Positions 24,815 to 32,457 of a stretch of 64,000 nucleotides of DNA are shown piece by piece. Every line of letters starts with the position of its first letter. The first letter of the stretch is position 1. Under the pieces are notes generated by a model that saw only the letters and a list, made by a program, of their open reading frames with translations, made no database searches and was not told the DNA's origin. The position numbers were made by a program, and so were the translations under genes. Where the stretch lies: positions 2,666,001 through 2,730,000 of the forward strand of contig NZ_CP034036.1 of NCBI RefSeq assembly GCF_005484965.1, read 5' to 3'. Origin of the DNA: Brenneria nigrifluens DSM 30175 = ATCC 13028. GTDB lineage: Bacteria > Pseudomonadota > Gammaproteobacteria > Enterobacterales > Enterobacteriaceae.

Positions 24815-25594
24815 ATGAAAACACCTGGCTCACCGCAGCGCCCTTACCAGGAAGTGGGGGAAATGCTCCGTACAATGATTACGCAAAAGCAGTATGCCGT
24901 GGGCGAACGGCTGCCCCCGGAACGTGAAATCGCCGCGCTGCTGGATGTCACCCGAACGCTGGTGCGTGAAGCCCTGATTATGCTGGAACTGGAAGGTTTG
25001 ATCGAAGTGCGGCGCGGCGCGGGGATCTTTGTGATTAGCGACAGCCCGGCGCAGCCAACGGCCGCGCCAACCAGCTGCAATGATGCCGGACCGTTTGAAA
25101 TGTTGCAGGCGCGCCAGTTGCTGGAGAGTAATATCGCCGAGTTCGCCGCGCTGCAGGCGACGCGCGAAGATATTATCAAAATGCGTCAGGCGCTGGAGCT
25201 GGAAGAGAAAGAGCTGGCTTCCGGCGCGGTAAATGAAACCGAAAACGGCGACCGTAATTTCCATCTGGCAATCGCCGAAGCGACGCATAACAGCATGCTG
25301 GTCGAGTTGTTTAAACAGTCATGGCAGTGGCGCGAAGATAACGTGATGTGGGGCCAGCTGCACCGTCATCTGGTGAATACCCACTATCGTAAACAGTGGT
25401 TGGAGGATCATAAAAAAATCCTCGCCACGCTGATCAAAAAAGACGCGCGGGCGGCGAAGTTCGCCATGTGGCAGCATCTGGAGAATGTGAAGCAGCGACT
25501 GCTGGAGTTTTCCGATGTCGATGATATCGACTTCGATGGCTACCTGTTTGAATCCTGGCCGCTGGATGTCGCCAATAGCCACGAAATGCGTTAA
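24815..25594 (+). CDS. uxuR: GntR-family regulator UxuR (hexuronate operon repressor)
   Basis: FadR-type GntR repressor, 259 residues (E. coli UxuR 257). The N-terminal winged helix-turn-helix covers about residues 10-80 (RPYQEVGEMLRTMI, ERLPPEREIAALLDVTRTLVREALIMLELEGLIEVRRGAGIFV); the C-terminal FCD ligand domain carries FHLAIAEATHNSMLVELFKQSWQWRE and KKDARAAKFAMWQHLENVKQRLLEF. The N-terminal extension is UxuR-like; ExuR is closely related and cannot be entirely excluded. It lies 126 bases downstream of uxaC. It should bind the TGGTNNACCA sites at 20376 and 20481, with fructuronate as inducer by analogy with E. coli. Confidence 0.92.
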   Translation: MKTPGSPQRPYQEVGEMLRTMITQKQYAVGERLPPEREIAALLDVTRTLVREALIMLELEGLIEVRRGAGIFVISDSPAQPTAAPTSCNDAGPFEMLQARQLLESNIAEFAALQATREDIIKMRQALELEEKELASGAVNETENGDRNFHLAIAEATHNSMLVELFKQSWQWREDNVMWGQLHRHLVNTHYRKQWLEDHKKILATLIKKDARAAKFAMWQHLENVKQRLLEFSDVDDIDFDGYLFESWPLDVANSHEMR

Positions 25595-25686
25595 GCGATC
25601 CGGAAGCGGCCCGCCTGACCACCCCGTCTTTCCGCCGGCCTCCTGCTCGCCGGGCTTGGGACGACGAGGCGGATCGCTCGCCATAT

Positions 25687-25713
25687 AAAAAGCCCCCGCG
25701 ATATGCGGAGGCT
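25687..25713 (-). terminator. Rho-independent terminator of rmf
   Basis: A 9-bp stem with one mismatch (AGCCCCCGC / GCGGAGGCT, 25691-25713) and loop GATAT. On the minus strand TTTTTAT follows. It is 26 bases beyond the rmf stop codon. Confidence 0.78.
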
Positions 25714-25738
25714 GCTCCCTCATTAATGACAAGGCACG

Positions 25739-25906
25739 TTAAGCGGTAACCGCCTTGTCCTCCATGGCCTGTCGCCAGCCTCCCAACCAGTAGGACCGGG
25801 CGTTTATCGATTGATACGGACAAAGCTCCCTCGGTCTGCCGGAAATACCCGCTTGATAACCACGTGAATGAGCCCTTTCAAGGCGATCGCGTTTCTGTCT
25901 CTTCAT
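25739..25906 (-). CDS. rmf: Ribosome modulation factor
   Basis: A 55-codon gene below many gene-caller thresholds. The product is the small basic protein that dimerises 70S ribosomes into inactive 100S particles in stationary phase. The translation begins MKRQKRDRLERAHSRGYQAG and includes GRPRELCPYQ, SYWLGGWRQAMED and a KAVTA end; E. coli Rmf has the same length and pattern. Its own promoter and terminator flank it. In E. coli rmf is induced by ppGpp and starvation; the sequence itself does not show this. Confidence 0.96.
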   Translation of the reverse strand: MKRQKRDRLERAHSRGYQAGISGRPRELCPYQSINARSYWLGGWRQAMEDKAVTA

Positions 25907-25975
25907 GCCTTATTTCCCTCATTATTAATCTGGTGGAAAGAAAACAGTGATTACTTTATAAGCAACCACAGACTA

Positions 25976-26004
25976 TGAATAGCCATTATGCCGCCAAAGG
26001 TCAA
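25976..26004 (-). promoter_or_regulatory. Candidate rmf promoter
   Basis: On the minus strand, TTGACC (25999-26004), a 17-base spacer, then TATTCA (25976-25981), about 70 bases upstream of the rmf ATG. Five of six -35 bases match consensus; the -10 is weaker. Confidence 0.45.
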
Positions 26005-26190
26005 GGCGCAAAATTCACGCCAATGTCACATTTGTGAGCCAGAATGGGAGTTTTCCGTAACGGAAAAGAAAGGTGCAGCGGAACGCCTGAGAGAGGCAAA
26101 ACAACGCCGGGAGTCTGAGGGATCTCCATAATTGAATATGTCACATCGGAGAATATTTCGTGCGCGATAAAGCCACCATTTATCTGCTAC

Positions 26191-26400
26191 GTTGTAGCAC
26201 GCGCCCGACGCAGGGTGGTTCAAACGCCACCACCCTACGGACCCGGGCTTGTGGCTGAAATCACGCCGCTAACGCGGTACCTTCGGCGGCCGCCCCCTTT
26301 TCCGAACCGCCAGTGACGTGTTCCCGACACGGCACTGGCTTGCGCCACGTCCTGCGGAGCATTCGCGGGGTCACCCACCTCAGCGTAATTTCTTACGCCA
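26191..26400 (+). repeat. Inverted-repeat module, left copy
   Basis: Shares ordered identical blocks with the minus strand of 26545-26757: AGCACGCGCCCGAC (26196-26209), CCCGGGCTT, CCTTCGGCG, CGGCACTGGCTT and CCCACCTCAGCG (26374-26385). The distance between outer blocks is 190 bases here and 192 in the other copy, so the two are diverged copies of one unit. The frame is interrupted by stops, so the unit does not encode a protein here. I do not recognise it as a named repeat family. Confidence 0.72.
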
Positions 26401-26544
26401 TAGGGTGAACGGTTTAAATACTGAATTTATATTTAATATCAATAAGTTACTTATAAAGATATAAACAAGTTATTCCCACAAAATAATTAAGTATTATTTG
26501 ATAAATCTTATTCAATAGCAGGCTATTGTTTTTTAATGGTTTTC

Positions 26545-26757
26545 TTCGCGTAAAAAATCTCGCTGAGGTGGGCGTGACCGCCGGGTGAGCGGCAGGGACC
26601 GCCGCGAAAGCCAGTGCCGCGCCGGGAGCGCGTCAATGGCGGCCCGACCAGCGGTCATGAACGCCGAAGGCATCGCGTAGCGACGCGATTTCCGCGAAAA
26701 GCCCGGGGTCACGGGGGGCTGGCGCTTGAGCCCTCCGTGTCGGGCGCGTGCTGCGAC
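26545..26757 (-). repeat. Inverted-repeat module, right copy
   Basis: Diverged copy of 26191-26400 in opposite orientation, with matching blocks running from 26752 (GTCGGGCGCGTGCT on the plus strand) down to 26561 (CGCTGAGGTGGG). The CAGCG-side ends of both copies face the 144-base AT-rich centre (26401-26544). Unlike the left copy, minus-strand frames stay open through most of it and continue to 26918. Confidence 0.72.
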
Positions 26758-26920
26758 GGTCGCAGAAATCGACTGAGGTTAGTGCGCACGAAACCCTCAC
26801 TGCGCTTACAGAAATTCCTTTTCCCCCAGATTTGTGGGGATTCCTCAAGCCGGGAGCGTTTTTTGACGTCGCCCCCGGCGACGGCCCGTAAGGGTGGCGG
26901 CCAGGGATGGCGCGCCACAA

Positions 26921-26971
26921 AAATAAAGCCTCTGAAAGCGATATGCCGCGGCGCATATCCCCTCCAGAGGC
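26921..26971 (-). terminator. Terminator of the pqiABC operon
   Basis: Outer stem GCCTCTG / CAGAGGC (26928-26971) enclosing a second stem ATATGC / GCATAT. On the minus strand it is followed by TTTATTTTTG. It lies 17 bases past the pqiC stop. Confidence 0.75.
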
Positions 26972-26987
26972 ACGTCGATGACGGATG

Positions 26988-27551
26988 TCAGTCAGCGGCA
27001 GCGGCCTGCCGGGCGATGGATTGAGCAACCTCCCGCCATCCCTGCGCCAACGTCCTGACCAGCGCATCATAGCCATCTTCGGACTGCGGCAGCACCACAT
27101 TAAACGGCTGTTTACGCACCTGGCCGTGATGGTTCAGCACCCATTCCCCGCCAATCACCACGTTGCCGTCGTAGCGGCCGTGAAAAGCGGTCACCGAGAT
27201 ATTCAACACCGACTGCTCGCCGCCTTGCGGCTGCGTGGTCACCAGCCATCCCGGCATGCTGCGCCCCAGGTTCGCCACCAGCGATTGCTGAAGCTGCTGG
27301 TCCAGCGGACTGGCCCAGAGATTATTGCTGGCGATAACATACTGCACGTCGTTGGTCTGGTAGACCAGACCGGCGTTAGCCAGATAGTCCGCCACGCTGA
27401 CGTGTTCCAGCCACAGTTGCCGGCCGTTTTGCGTCTTCTCAACCGGCGCCACCGTCTCCGAAGTAGCCGGTAACTGATAGTAGGTCTTTTGCGAGCCGCC
27501 GCCGCAGGCGGTCAGCAGCAGCGCCAACGCCAGAGTCCATCCTTTCATCAT
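26988..27551 (-). CDS. pqiC: Outer-membrane lipoprotein PqiC
   Basis: Lipoprotein of the ABC-type transport auxiliary (DUF330) family, 187 residues as in E. coli, tethering the PqiAB system to the outer membrane. The signal peptide MMKGWTLALALLLTAC ends in the lipobox LTAC (Cys16). The mature part includes KTYYQLPAT, VSVADYLANAGLVYQTNDVQYVIASNNLWASPLDQQLQQSLVANL and GRYDGNVVIGGEWVLNH. It overlaps the pqiB stop by four bases (ATGA). Together with PqiA and PqiB it forms a trans-envelope complex, thought to move lipids. Confidence 0.95.
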   Translation of the reverse strand: MMKGWTLALALLLTACGGGSQKTYYQLPATSETVAPVEKTQNGRQLWLEHVSVADYLANAGLVYQTNDVQYVIASNNLWASPLDQQLQQSLVANLGRSMPGWLVTTQPQGGEQSVLNISVTAFHGRYDGNVVIGGEWVLNHHGQVRKQPFNVVLPQSEDGYDALVRTLAQGWREVAQSIARQAAAAD

Positions 27552-29194
27552 TGTTTTTTCGCCTTCTTCGGTTGAGGGTCTTCGCTGCCCGATGCCTCAA
27601 ACACCAGGGCGTTGCTCTTCTCATTCAGGGTACGCAGCACCGGCTGTAGCTCGCGCAGTACCTGATCCAGGCGCTGCATATCGCCCAGCATTTTGTTATA
27701 CGCCGGAGAACCGGGCTGGAAGCCCTTCATACTGCGATTTAGCTCACGCAGGGTTTGCTGCATATCCTGCGGCAGATCCTGCATCGCCTTGCTGGCGGTG
27801 ATCTTGTTGAGCGAAGCCAGCGTTTTTTGCATTTCCCGCAGCGTTGCCTGACTTTCCGCCAGCGTCCGGGTGGCCTCATTAACCATGGGATCGAGCGGCA
27901 GCCCGTTGATCTTATCCAGCACCGCCATCAGTTTTTGCTGAATTTGCGACAGGCCGCCGCCAACGGTCGGCAATACCGGATAGCCGTCGATGGTCACCAG
28001 CTTACCGTTGGTTTTTTCCTGCGGATAGAAATCAATATCGATAAACAGCGAGCCGGTAAGAAGATTGGCGCTTTTTAACGCCGCCCGCAATCCCAGCGGT
28101 TGGGAACGGGACAGGTGCTCTTCAAAGTTGAAGTCGCCCCCCAGATCCTTGGCGAAACGGTCCGGTTCGATGCGAATAAGCACCGGGATGCGGTAATCGT
28201 TATCAATATCCTGTTTCAGATCCTTGGTGAAAAACGGCACCTGAGCCACCGTTCCCAACCGAATGCCGCGAAATTCAACCGGCGCCCCCGCCTGCAAACC
28301 GCGCACCGATTCATTGAAGAACATCAGGTACTCCTTATATTCGGTGTACAGGGAATCCTGAATGCTGCGCTGGTCGTCAAAGAGCTTATATTCGGCCAAC
28401 GGCGCGGCGGCATCGCCCAGATCCCAGCCGGACGGCACATCAAAGCTGACGCCGCCGCTAAACAGCGTGGCTAACGATCCCATCTCCACCCGCATCCCCT
28501 GGGCGGACATATCGAACGCCACGCCGCTATCTTTCCAGAAGCGCACGTTGGTGGTCACCAGGCTGTCGTAAGGCGCGGAAATAAACAGCTGATAGCGAAT
28601 TTTCCGCGCCTTGGGATCAAACTCGCTGGTTTCGACCGAACCGACGCGGTAACCGCGAAACAGCACCGGATCGCCGACGTTTAACTGGCCGGACCTCTCG
28701 CTATCAAGGGCAATGCGAATGCCTTTGGCGTCGGGGGATGCCAAAGGCGGGGTATCAAGCAGGGTGAATTCCTTTTTCTCCTCGCCGTGCGCCCCCGGCT
28801 GGATCTCGATATAAACGCCCGACAGCAAGGTGCCCAAGCCGGAGATCCCCGCGCGTCCGACCTGCGGTTTAACCACCCAGAACGCCGAATCCTCCTTCAG
28901 CAGCTTATCCATGCCATCGTGCAGGCGCGCCTTGATTTCCACCTGGTGAAGATTGTCGCTCAGCGTCACGCTTTCCACCACGCCGACGTCAACGCTGCGG
29001 CTCTTGATGGTGGTTTTTCCGGCCTCGATGCCCTCGGCGTTTTTGGTCAACAGGGTAATTTGCGGCCCCTGATGGCTAAAATGATAAAATAATATCCACG
29101 CCCCGATCAGCACCGTTACAATGGGAACAATCCACACCGGCGACCAGCGTTTAATCGTTTCTACATCCGCAACGGCGTAATTATCTTTCGTCAA
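27548..29194 (-). CDS. pqiB: MCE-domain intermembrane transport protein PqiB
   Basis: Periplasmic MCE protein anchored by one N-terminal membrane span (WSPVWIVPIVTVLIGAWILFY), 548 residues (E. coli 546). It has three MCE domains, each recognisable by GGKTT-like or GDPVLFRGYRVG / GAPVEFRGIRLG signatures, then a long C-terminal helix-rich needle (LMAVLDKINGL onward). I assign a TTG start at 29194: AAGGAG lies seven bases upstream and the length fits, whereas the in-frame ATG at 29248 lies well inside pqiA. The gene overlaps the end of pqiA by 14 bases and pqiC by four. In E. coli the operon is SoxRS-induced by paraquat. Confidence 0.94.
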   Translation of the reverse strand: MTKDNYAVADVETIKRWSPVWIVPIVTVLIGAWILFYHFSHQGPQITLLTKNAEGIEAGKTTIKSRSVDVGVVESVTLSDNLHQVEIKARLHDGMDKLLKEDSAFWVVKPQVGRAGISGLGTLLSGVYIEIQPGAHGEEKKEFTLLDTPPLASPDAKGIRIALDSERSGQLNVGDPVLFRGYRVGSVETSEFDPKARKIRYQLFISAPYDSLVTTNVRFWKDSGVAFDMSAQGMRVEMGSLATLFSGGVSFDVPSGWDLGDAAAPLAEYKLFDDQRSIQDSLYTEYKEYLMFFNESVRGLQAGAPVEFRGIRLGTVAQVPFFTKDLKQDIDNDYRIPVLIRIEPDRFAKDLGGDFNFEEHLSRSQPLGLRAALKSANLLTGSLFIDIDFYPQEKTNGKLVTIDGYPVLPTVGGGLSQIQQKLMAVLDKINGLPLDPMVNEATRTLAESQATLREMQKTLASLNKITASKAMQDLPQDMQQTLRELNRSMKGFQPGSPAYNKMLGDMQRLDQVLRELQPVLRTLNEKSNALVFEASGSEDPQPKKAKKQ

Positions 29195-30461
29195 CGGAGG
29201 ACTCCTTATGAAAAACTTCACGGCGATCCCACAGTAACCGGGGATCAAAGGTCATGGCGGCAATCATAGTCAGAATCACCACGGAAGCAAACAATAGCGC
29301 GCCAATGGCGGGATAAATGCTCATCAGCCGCCCGATCCGCACCAGTGCCGACAGCACGGCAATCACAAACACATCGATCATTGACCAGCGTCCGACGAAT
29401 TCGACGATTTCGTACACCACATGTAAACGTTCGCGATCCCGTTTTTCCCTGCCATGCACGCTCCAGCATAACCACCCCAGCGCCAGCATCTTCAGCGTCG
29501 GCACCATGATACTGGCGATAAAAATCACCAGCGCCACCGGATATGAACCGCTTCCCCACAGCAGGATAACGCCGGACATAATGGTCGATCCCATTTGGCT
29601 GCCCAGGGATTCGGTGATCATGATGGGCATCAGATTCGAGGGGATATAAAGCATTATCGAGGTTATCAATAGCGCCATCGTCCACTGCAAACTGTGCTTC
29701 CTGCGCGCATGCCCGCGGCTGTGGCAACGCGGGCAGACCAAGCGGCCGGCAGGCAATATCGCCGTACAGCACGTACAGGAGCGCAATCCCTGCGACAACC
29801 CGCTGACGCCCGTTTGCGGCGCCGCTTCCAAATCCGGCGGAGGGGCGATCTCATTCCACAGCCAGCGGCGATCCAGGCTTTGAAACGCCAGCAACTGCAA
29901 CACGCAAAACAGCACAAAAGGCATAAAGCTGGTGCCGATGCCGATGTCCCCGTAGGCCATCAGTTTGACGAAGCTGACCAATACGCCGGCGAGAAAAATT
30001 TCCGCCATGCCCCAGCTTTTTAGCTGAAACAGCACCTTGGCCATCACTTTTTTCAACGGCAACGGCAACGCGACACGCAGACAAAGCAGAAGCGCCGTTA
30101 GCATACAAAAGGCGGGAACCAGCTGCACAAATAGCATAAACAGCATGGCGACGCTGGCATAATCTTCCGCCACCATCACGTTGGCGATTTCCGCCAGGTT
30201 GATTTCACTGGTGATTCCCGCCACCCGCATACTCACGAACGGAAAGAGGTTTGCCAGCAGCAGCATAAATAATGCGCTGATCGCATAACCGAGCGGGCGT
30301 TTACCGGGCTCCGCCTGATGACCGGTCAATGCAGCCTTACAGCGGGGACAAACCGCTTTTTGCCTATGGGACAGCGCCGGCAGCCGCACCAACAAATCAC
30401 AGTGCGGGCAAAGCATGTAGTCATCATGGTGATGGTGGTGGTGGTGGTGGTGGGAACACAC
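29181..30461 (-). CDS. pqiA: Intermembrane transport protein PqiA with N-terminal nine-histidine tract
   Basis: Inner-membrane PqiA family protein, 426 residues (E. coli 417), with two four-span bundles. Each is preceded by a rubredoxin-like CxxC zinc ribbon: CPHCDLLVRLPALSHRQKAVCPRC near residue 18 and CTCCTAILPAGRLVCPRC in the middle. Conserved blocks are WGMAEIFLAGVLVSFVKLMAYG and EFVGRWSMIDVFVIAVLSALVRIG. The N-terminus is MCS followed by nine consecutive His (residues 4-12), encoded by a CAC-rich triplet repeat (30426-30452); E. coli has MCEHHH only. The start is GTG, with AAGGAG 11 bases upstream. Confidence 0.95.
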   Translation of the reverse strand: MCSHHHHHHHHHDDYMLCPHCDLLVRLPALSHRQKAVCPRCKAALTGHQAEPGKRPLGYAISALFMLLLANLFPFVSMRVAGITSEINLAEIANVMVAEDYASVAMLFMLFVQLVPAFCMLTALLLCLRVALPLPLKKVMAKVLFQLKSWGMAEIFLAGVLVSFVKLMAYGDIGIGTSFMPFVLFCVLQLLAFQSLDRRWLWNEIAPPPDLEAAPQTGVSGLSQGLRSCTCCTAILPAGRLVCPRCHSRGHARRKHSLQWTMALLITSIMLYIPSNLMPIMITESLGSQMGSTIMSGVILLWGSGSYPVALVIFIASIMVPTLKMLALGWLCWSVHGREKRDRERLHVVYEIVEFVGRWSMIDVFVIAVLSALVRIGRLMSIYPAIGALLFASVVILTMIAAMTFDPRLLWDRREVFHKESSVDER

Positions 30462-30488
30462 TATTAGCCAATCTCCTTAAGGAATACG

Positions 30489-30517
30489 CCTGATGTCGCC
30501 ATCGCGGTGACATCAGG
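30489..30517 (-). terminator. Hairpin downstream of uup
   Basis: A 12-bp stem with one G-T pair (CCTGATGTCGCC / GGTGACATCAGG) and a five-base loop, 18 bases past the uup stop and upstream of pqiA. The T tract is weak, so termination is probable but not certain. Confidence 0.5.
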
Positions 30518-30534
30518 TCATCTGTTGCTAAATA

Positions 30535-32454
30535 TTAGCCGTTCCTTTGCGCCTCAAGTTCTTCCCAACGTGCAAAGCAGGACTCCAGGTTTTTTTCCGC
30601 TTCCGCCAAAGCCGTCAGCACCGGCTGGGTCTCTTCATACGGACGGCTGTAAAAACCGGCGTCGCTCATTTGTGTTTGCAGCGCGTCAATCCGCTGCTCC
30701 AACTGCTCGATTTGCAACGGCAGTTGATCCAACTCACGCTGTTGGTTATAGCTCAATTTTCCCGAATTGCGTTTAGCGGGCGGTGCGGAAGTGCCGCCGA
30801 CGGACGCGGATGACTGATTCGGCGCGGACGACGCCGGCGCGCTACGCAGCGGTATAGACTCGGCGCGCTGCTGCCGGGCGTCATAGTAACCGCCGACATA
30901 ACGGGAGATCTCCCCGTCGCCTTCGAAGATCCAGCATTCCGTTACCGAATTATCGACAAACTGGCGATCGTGACTGACCAGCAGCACGGTTCCCTGGTAG
31001 TTATCGATCAACTCTTCCAGCAGTTCCAGCGTTTCCACGTCCAGATCGTTGGTCGGCTCATCGAGAATCAGCAGATTACTGGGTTTCAGAAACAGGCGCG
31101 CCAGCAATAAACGGTTGCGCTCGCCGCCGGAGAGGGCTTTAACCGGCGTCATCGCCCGTTTCGGGTGGAACAGGAAGTCCTGCAAATATCCCAGTACATG
31201 ACGCGGACGGCCGTTGACCATCACCTCCTGCTTCCCTTCCGCCAGGTTATCCATCACGGTACGTTCCGGATCCAGCTCGGCGCGGTGCTGATCGAAATAA
31301 GCCACTTCCAGTTTGGTGCCGCAGTGAACCCGTCCGCCGGTCGGCGTCAGTTCCCCCAGCATCAGCTTCAACAGCGTGGTTTTACCGCAGCCGTTCGGCC
31401 CCACCAGGGCGATTTTATCACCGCGCTGCACCTGAGCGGAGAAATTGCGGGCCAGAATTTTGTTATCAATCTGGTAGTTAACCGCCTCCAGTTCGAAAAC
31501 AATCTTGCCGGAACGCGCCGCCTCTTCCACCTGCATTTTCGCCGAACCCATCACTTCACGGCGCTGGGAACGCTCCTGACGCATGGCTTTCAGCGCCCGC
31601 ACCCGCCCTTCGTTACGCGTGCGCCTCGCCTTGATGCCCTGGCGGATCCACACCTCTTCCTGCGCCAGTTTGCGATCGAACTCGGCATTTTGCAGATCTT
31701 CCACCCGCAGGGCTTCCTCTTTCCCTTGCAGATACTTATCGTAGTTGCCCGGCCAGGAAACCAGCTTGCCGCGATCCAGATCGACGATGCGGGTCGCCAT
31801 ATTGCGAATAAAGGAACGGTCGTGCGAAATAAATACGATGCTGCCCTGAAAGGTTTTGAGAAAGGTTTCCAGCCAGTCGATGGTTTCAATATCCAGATGG
31901 TTGGTGGGCTCATCCAGCAGCAGCACCCTGGGCGAACTGACCAGCGCGCGCCCCAGCGCCGCTTTACGCAGCCAGCCGCCGGACAGCGAGGCCAGCGGCG
32001 CGTCTGCGCTCAGACCGAGTTGCTCCAGCACTTCGTGGATGCGGCTTTCCAACTGCCACAGTCCCTGATGTTCAAGAATATCCTGCAATTTCGCCAGCTG
32101 ATTCAGATTCTTTTCGCTGGGATCGGTCTCCACCAGGCGCAGCGTCGCGTGGTAATTCTTCAGATAATCCGCCTGGGCGGCGACGCCTTCCGCTACAAAA
32201 TCAAATACCGTGCCGGCTATATCGCGCGGCGGATCCTGTTGCAGGCGCGCCACGATCAGGTCCTGCTCGTAGACGATCCGCCCGTCATCCAGCGGAACTT
32301 CCCGCGCCAGAATTTTCAGCAGCGTTGACTTGCCGGCGCCGTTGCGGCCCACCAGACAGACGCGTTCGTTTTCTTCAATATGCAGTTCTGTGTTATCTAA
32401 CAGCGGGGCATCGCTGAATGACAGCCATGCGCCCGATACGCTGATTAATGACAT
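30535..32454 (-). CDS. uup: ABC-F family ATPase Uup
   Basis: Cytoplasmic ABC-F protein with two nucleotide-binding domains and no membrane spans, 639 residues (E. coli 635). First Walker A is GRNGAGKST (36-44), second GPNGCGKTT near residue 350; signatures are LSGGWLRKAALGRALV and LSGGERNRLLLARLF; Walker B regions are LLLDEPTNHLD and LILDEPTNDLD. The C-terminal coiled-coil tail (from about 570) binds DNA in E. coli, where loss raises transposon excision. ABC-F proteins act on ribosomes or branched DNA. It starts three bases after rlmKL stops, with AGGA inside the rlmKL end, so the two are co-transcribed. Confidence 0.97.
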   Translation of the reverse strand: MSLISVSGAWLSFSDAPLLDNTELHIEENERVCLVGRNGAGKSTLLKILAREVPLDDGRIVYEQDLIVARLQQDPPRDIAGTVFDFVAEGVAAQADYLKNYHATLRLVETDPSEKNLNQLAKLQDILEHQGLWQLESRIHEVLEQLGLSADAPLASLSGGWLRKAALGRALVSSPRVLLLDEPTNHLDIETIDWLETFLKTFQGSIVFISHDRSFIRNMATRIVDLDRGKLVSWPGNYDKYLQGKEEALRVEDLQNAEFDRKLAQEEVWIRQGIKARRTRNEGRVRALKAMRQERSQRREVMGSAKMQVEEAARSGKIVFELEAVNYQIDNKILARNFSAQVQRGDKIALVGPNGCGKTTLLKLMLGELTPTGGRVHCGTKLEVAYFDQHRAELDPERTVMDNLAEGKQEVMVNGRPRHVLGYLQDFLFHPKRAMTPVKALSGGERNRLLLARLFLKPSNLLILDEPTNDLDVETLELLEELIDNYQGTVLLVSHDRQFVDNSVTECWIFEGDGEISRYVGGYYDARQQRAESIPLRSAPASSAPNQSSASVGGTSAPPAKRNSGKLSYNQQRELDQLPLQIEQLEQRIDALQTQMSDAGFYSRPYEETQPVLTALAEAEKNLESCFARWEELEAQRNG

Positions 32455-32457
32455 CTG

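Larger units (their letters stand above)
25907..26987. other. Gene-free region between rmf and pqiC
   Basis: 1,081 bases without a convincing gene. The first ~100 bases hold the rmf promoter. From 26191 to 26757 there is a pair of related ~200-base modules in opposite orientation around an AT-rich core (see the repeat entries). 26758-26920 is GC-rich and has overlapping open frames on both strands, but none has a ribosome-binding site or a recognisable family. The pqi terminator closes the region. Confidence 0.6.

Noticed and set aside
25594..25678. Inverted repeat AGCGATCCG ... CGGATCGCT after uxuR
   Set aside because: The 67-base gap and lack of a T tract make a terminator unlikely; could be coincidental.
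26051..26067. Hairpin TTTTCCG-TAA-CGGAAAA upstream of rmf
   Set aside because: No T tract and no adjacent gene end; likely chance or part of the larger accessory region.
26614..27100. Overlapping open frames on both strands (136 and 155 codons)
   Set aside because: GC-rich, with no ribosome-binding site and no family that I recognise, and partly inside pqiC and the right repeat module; reported as part of the intergenic region instead.
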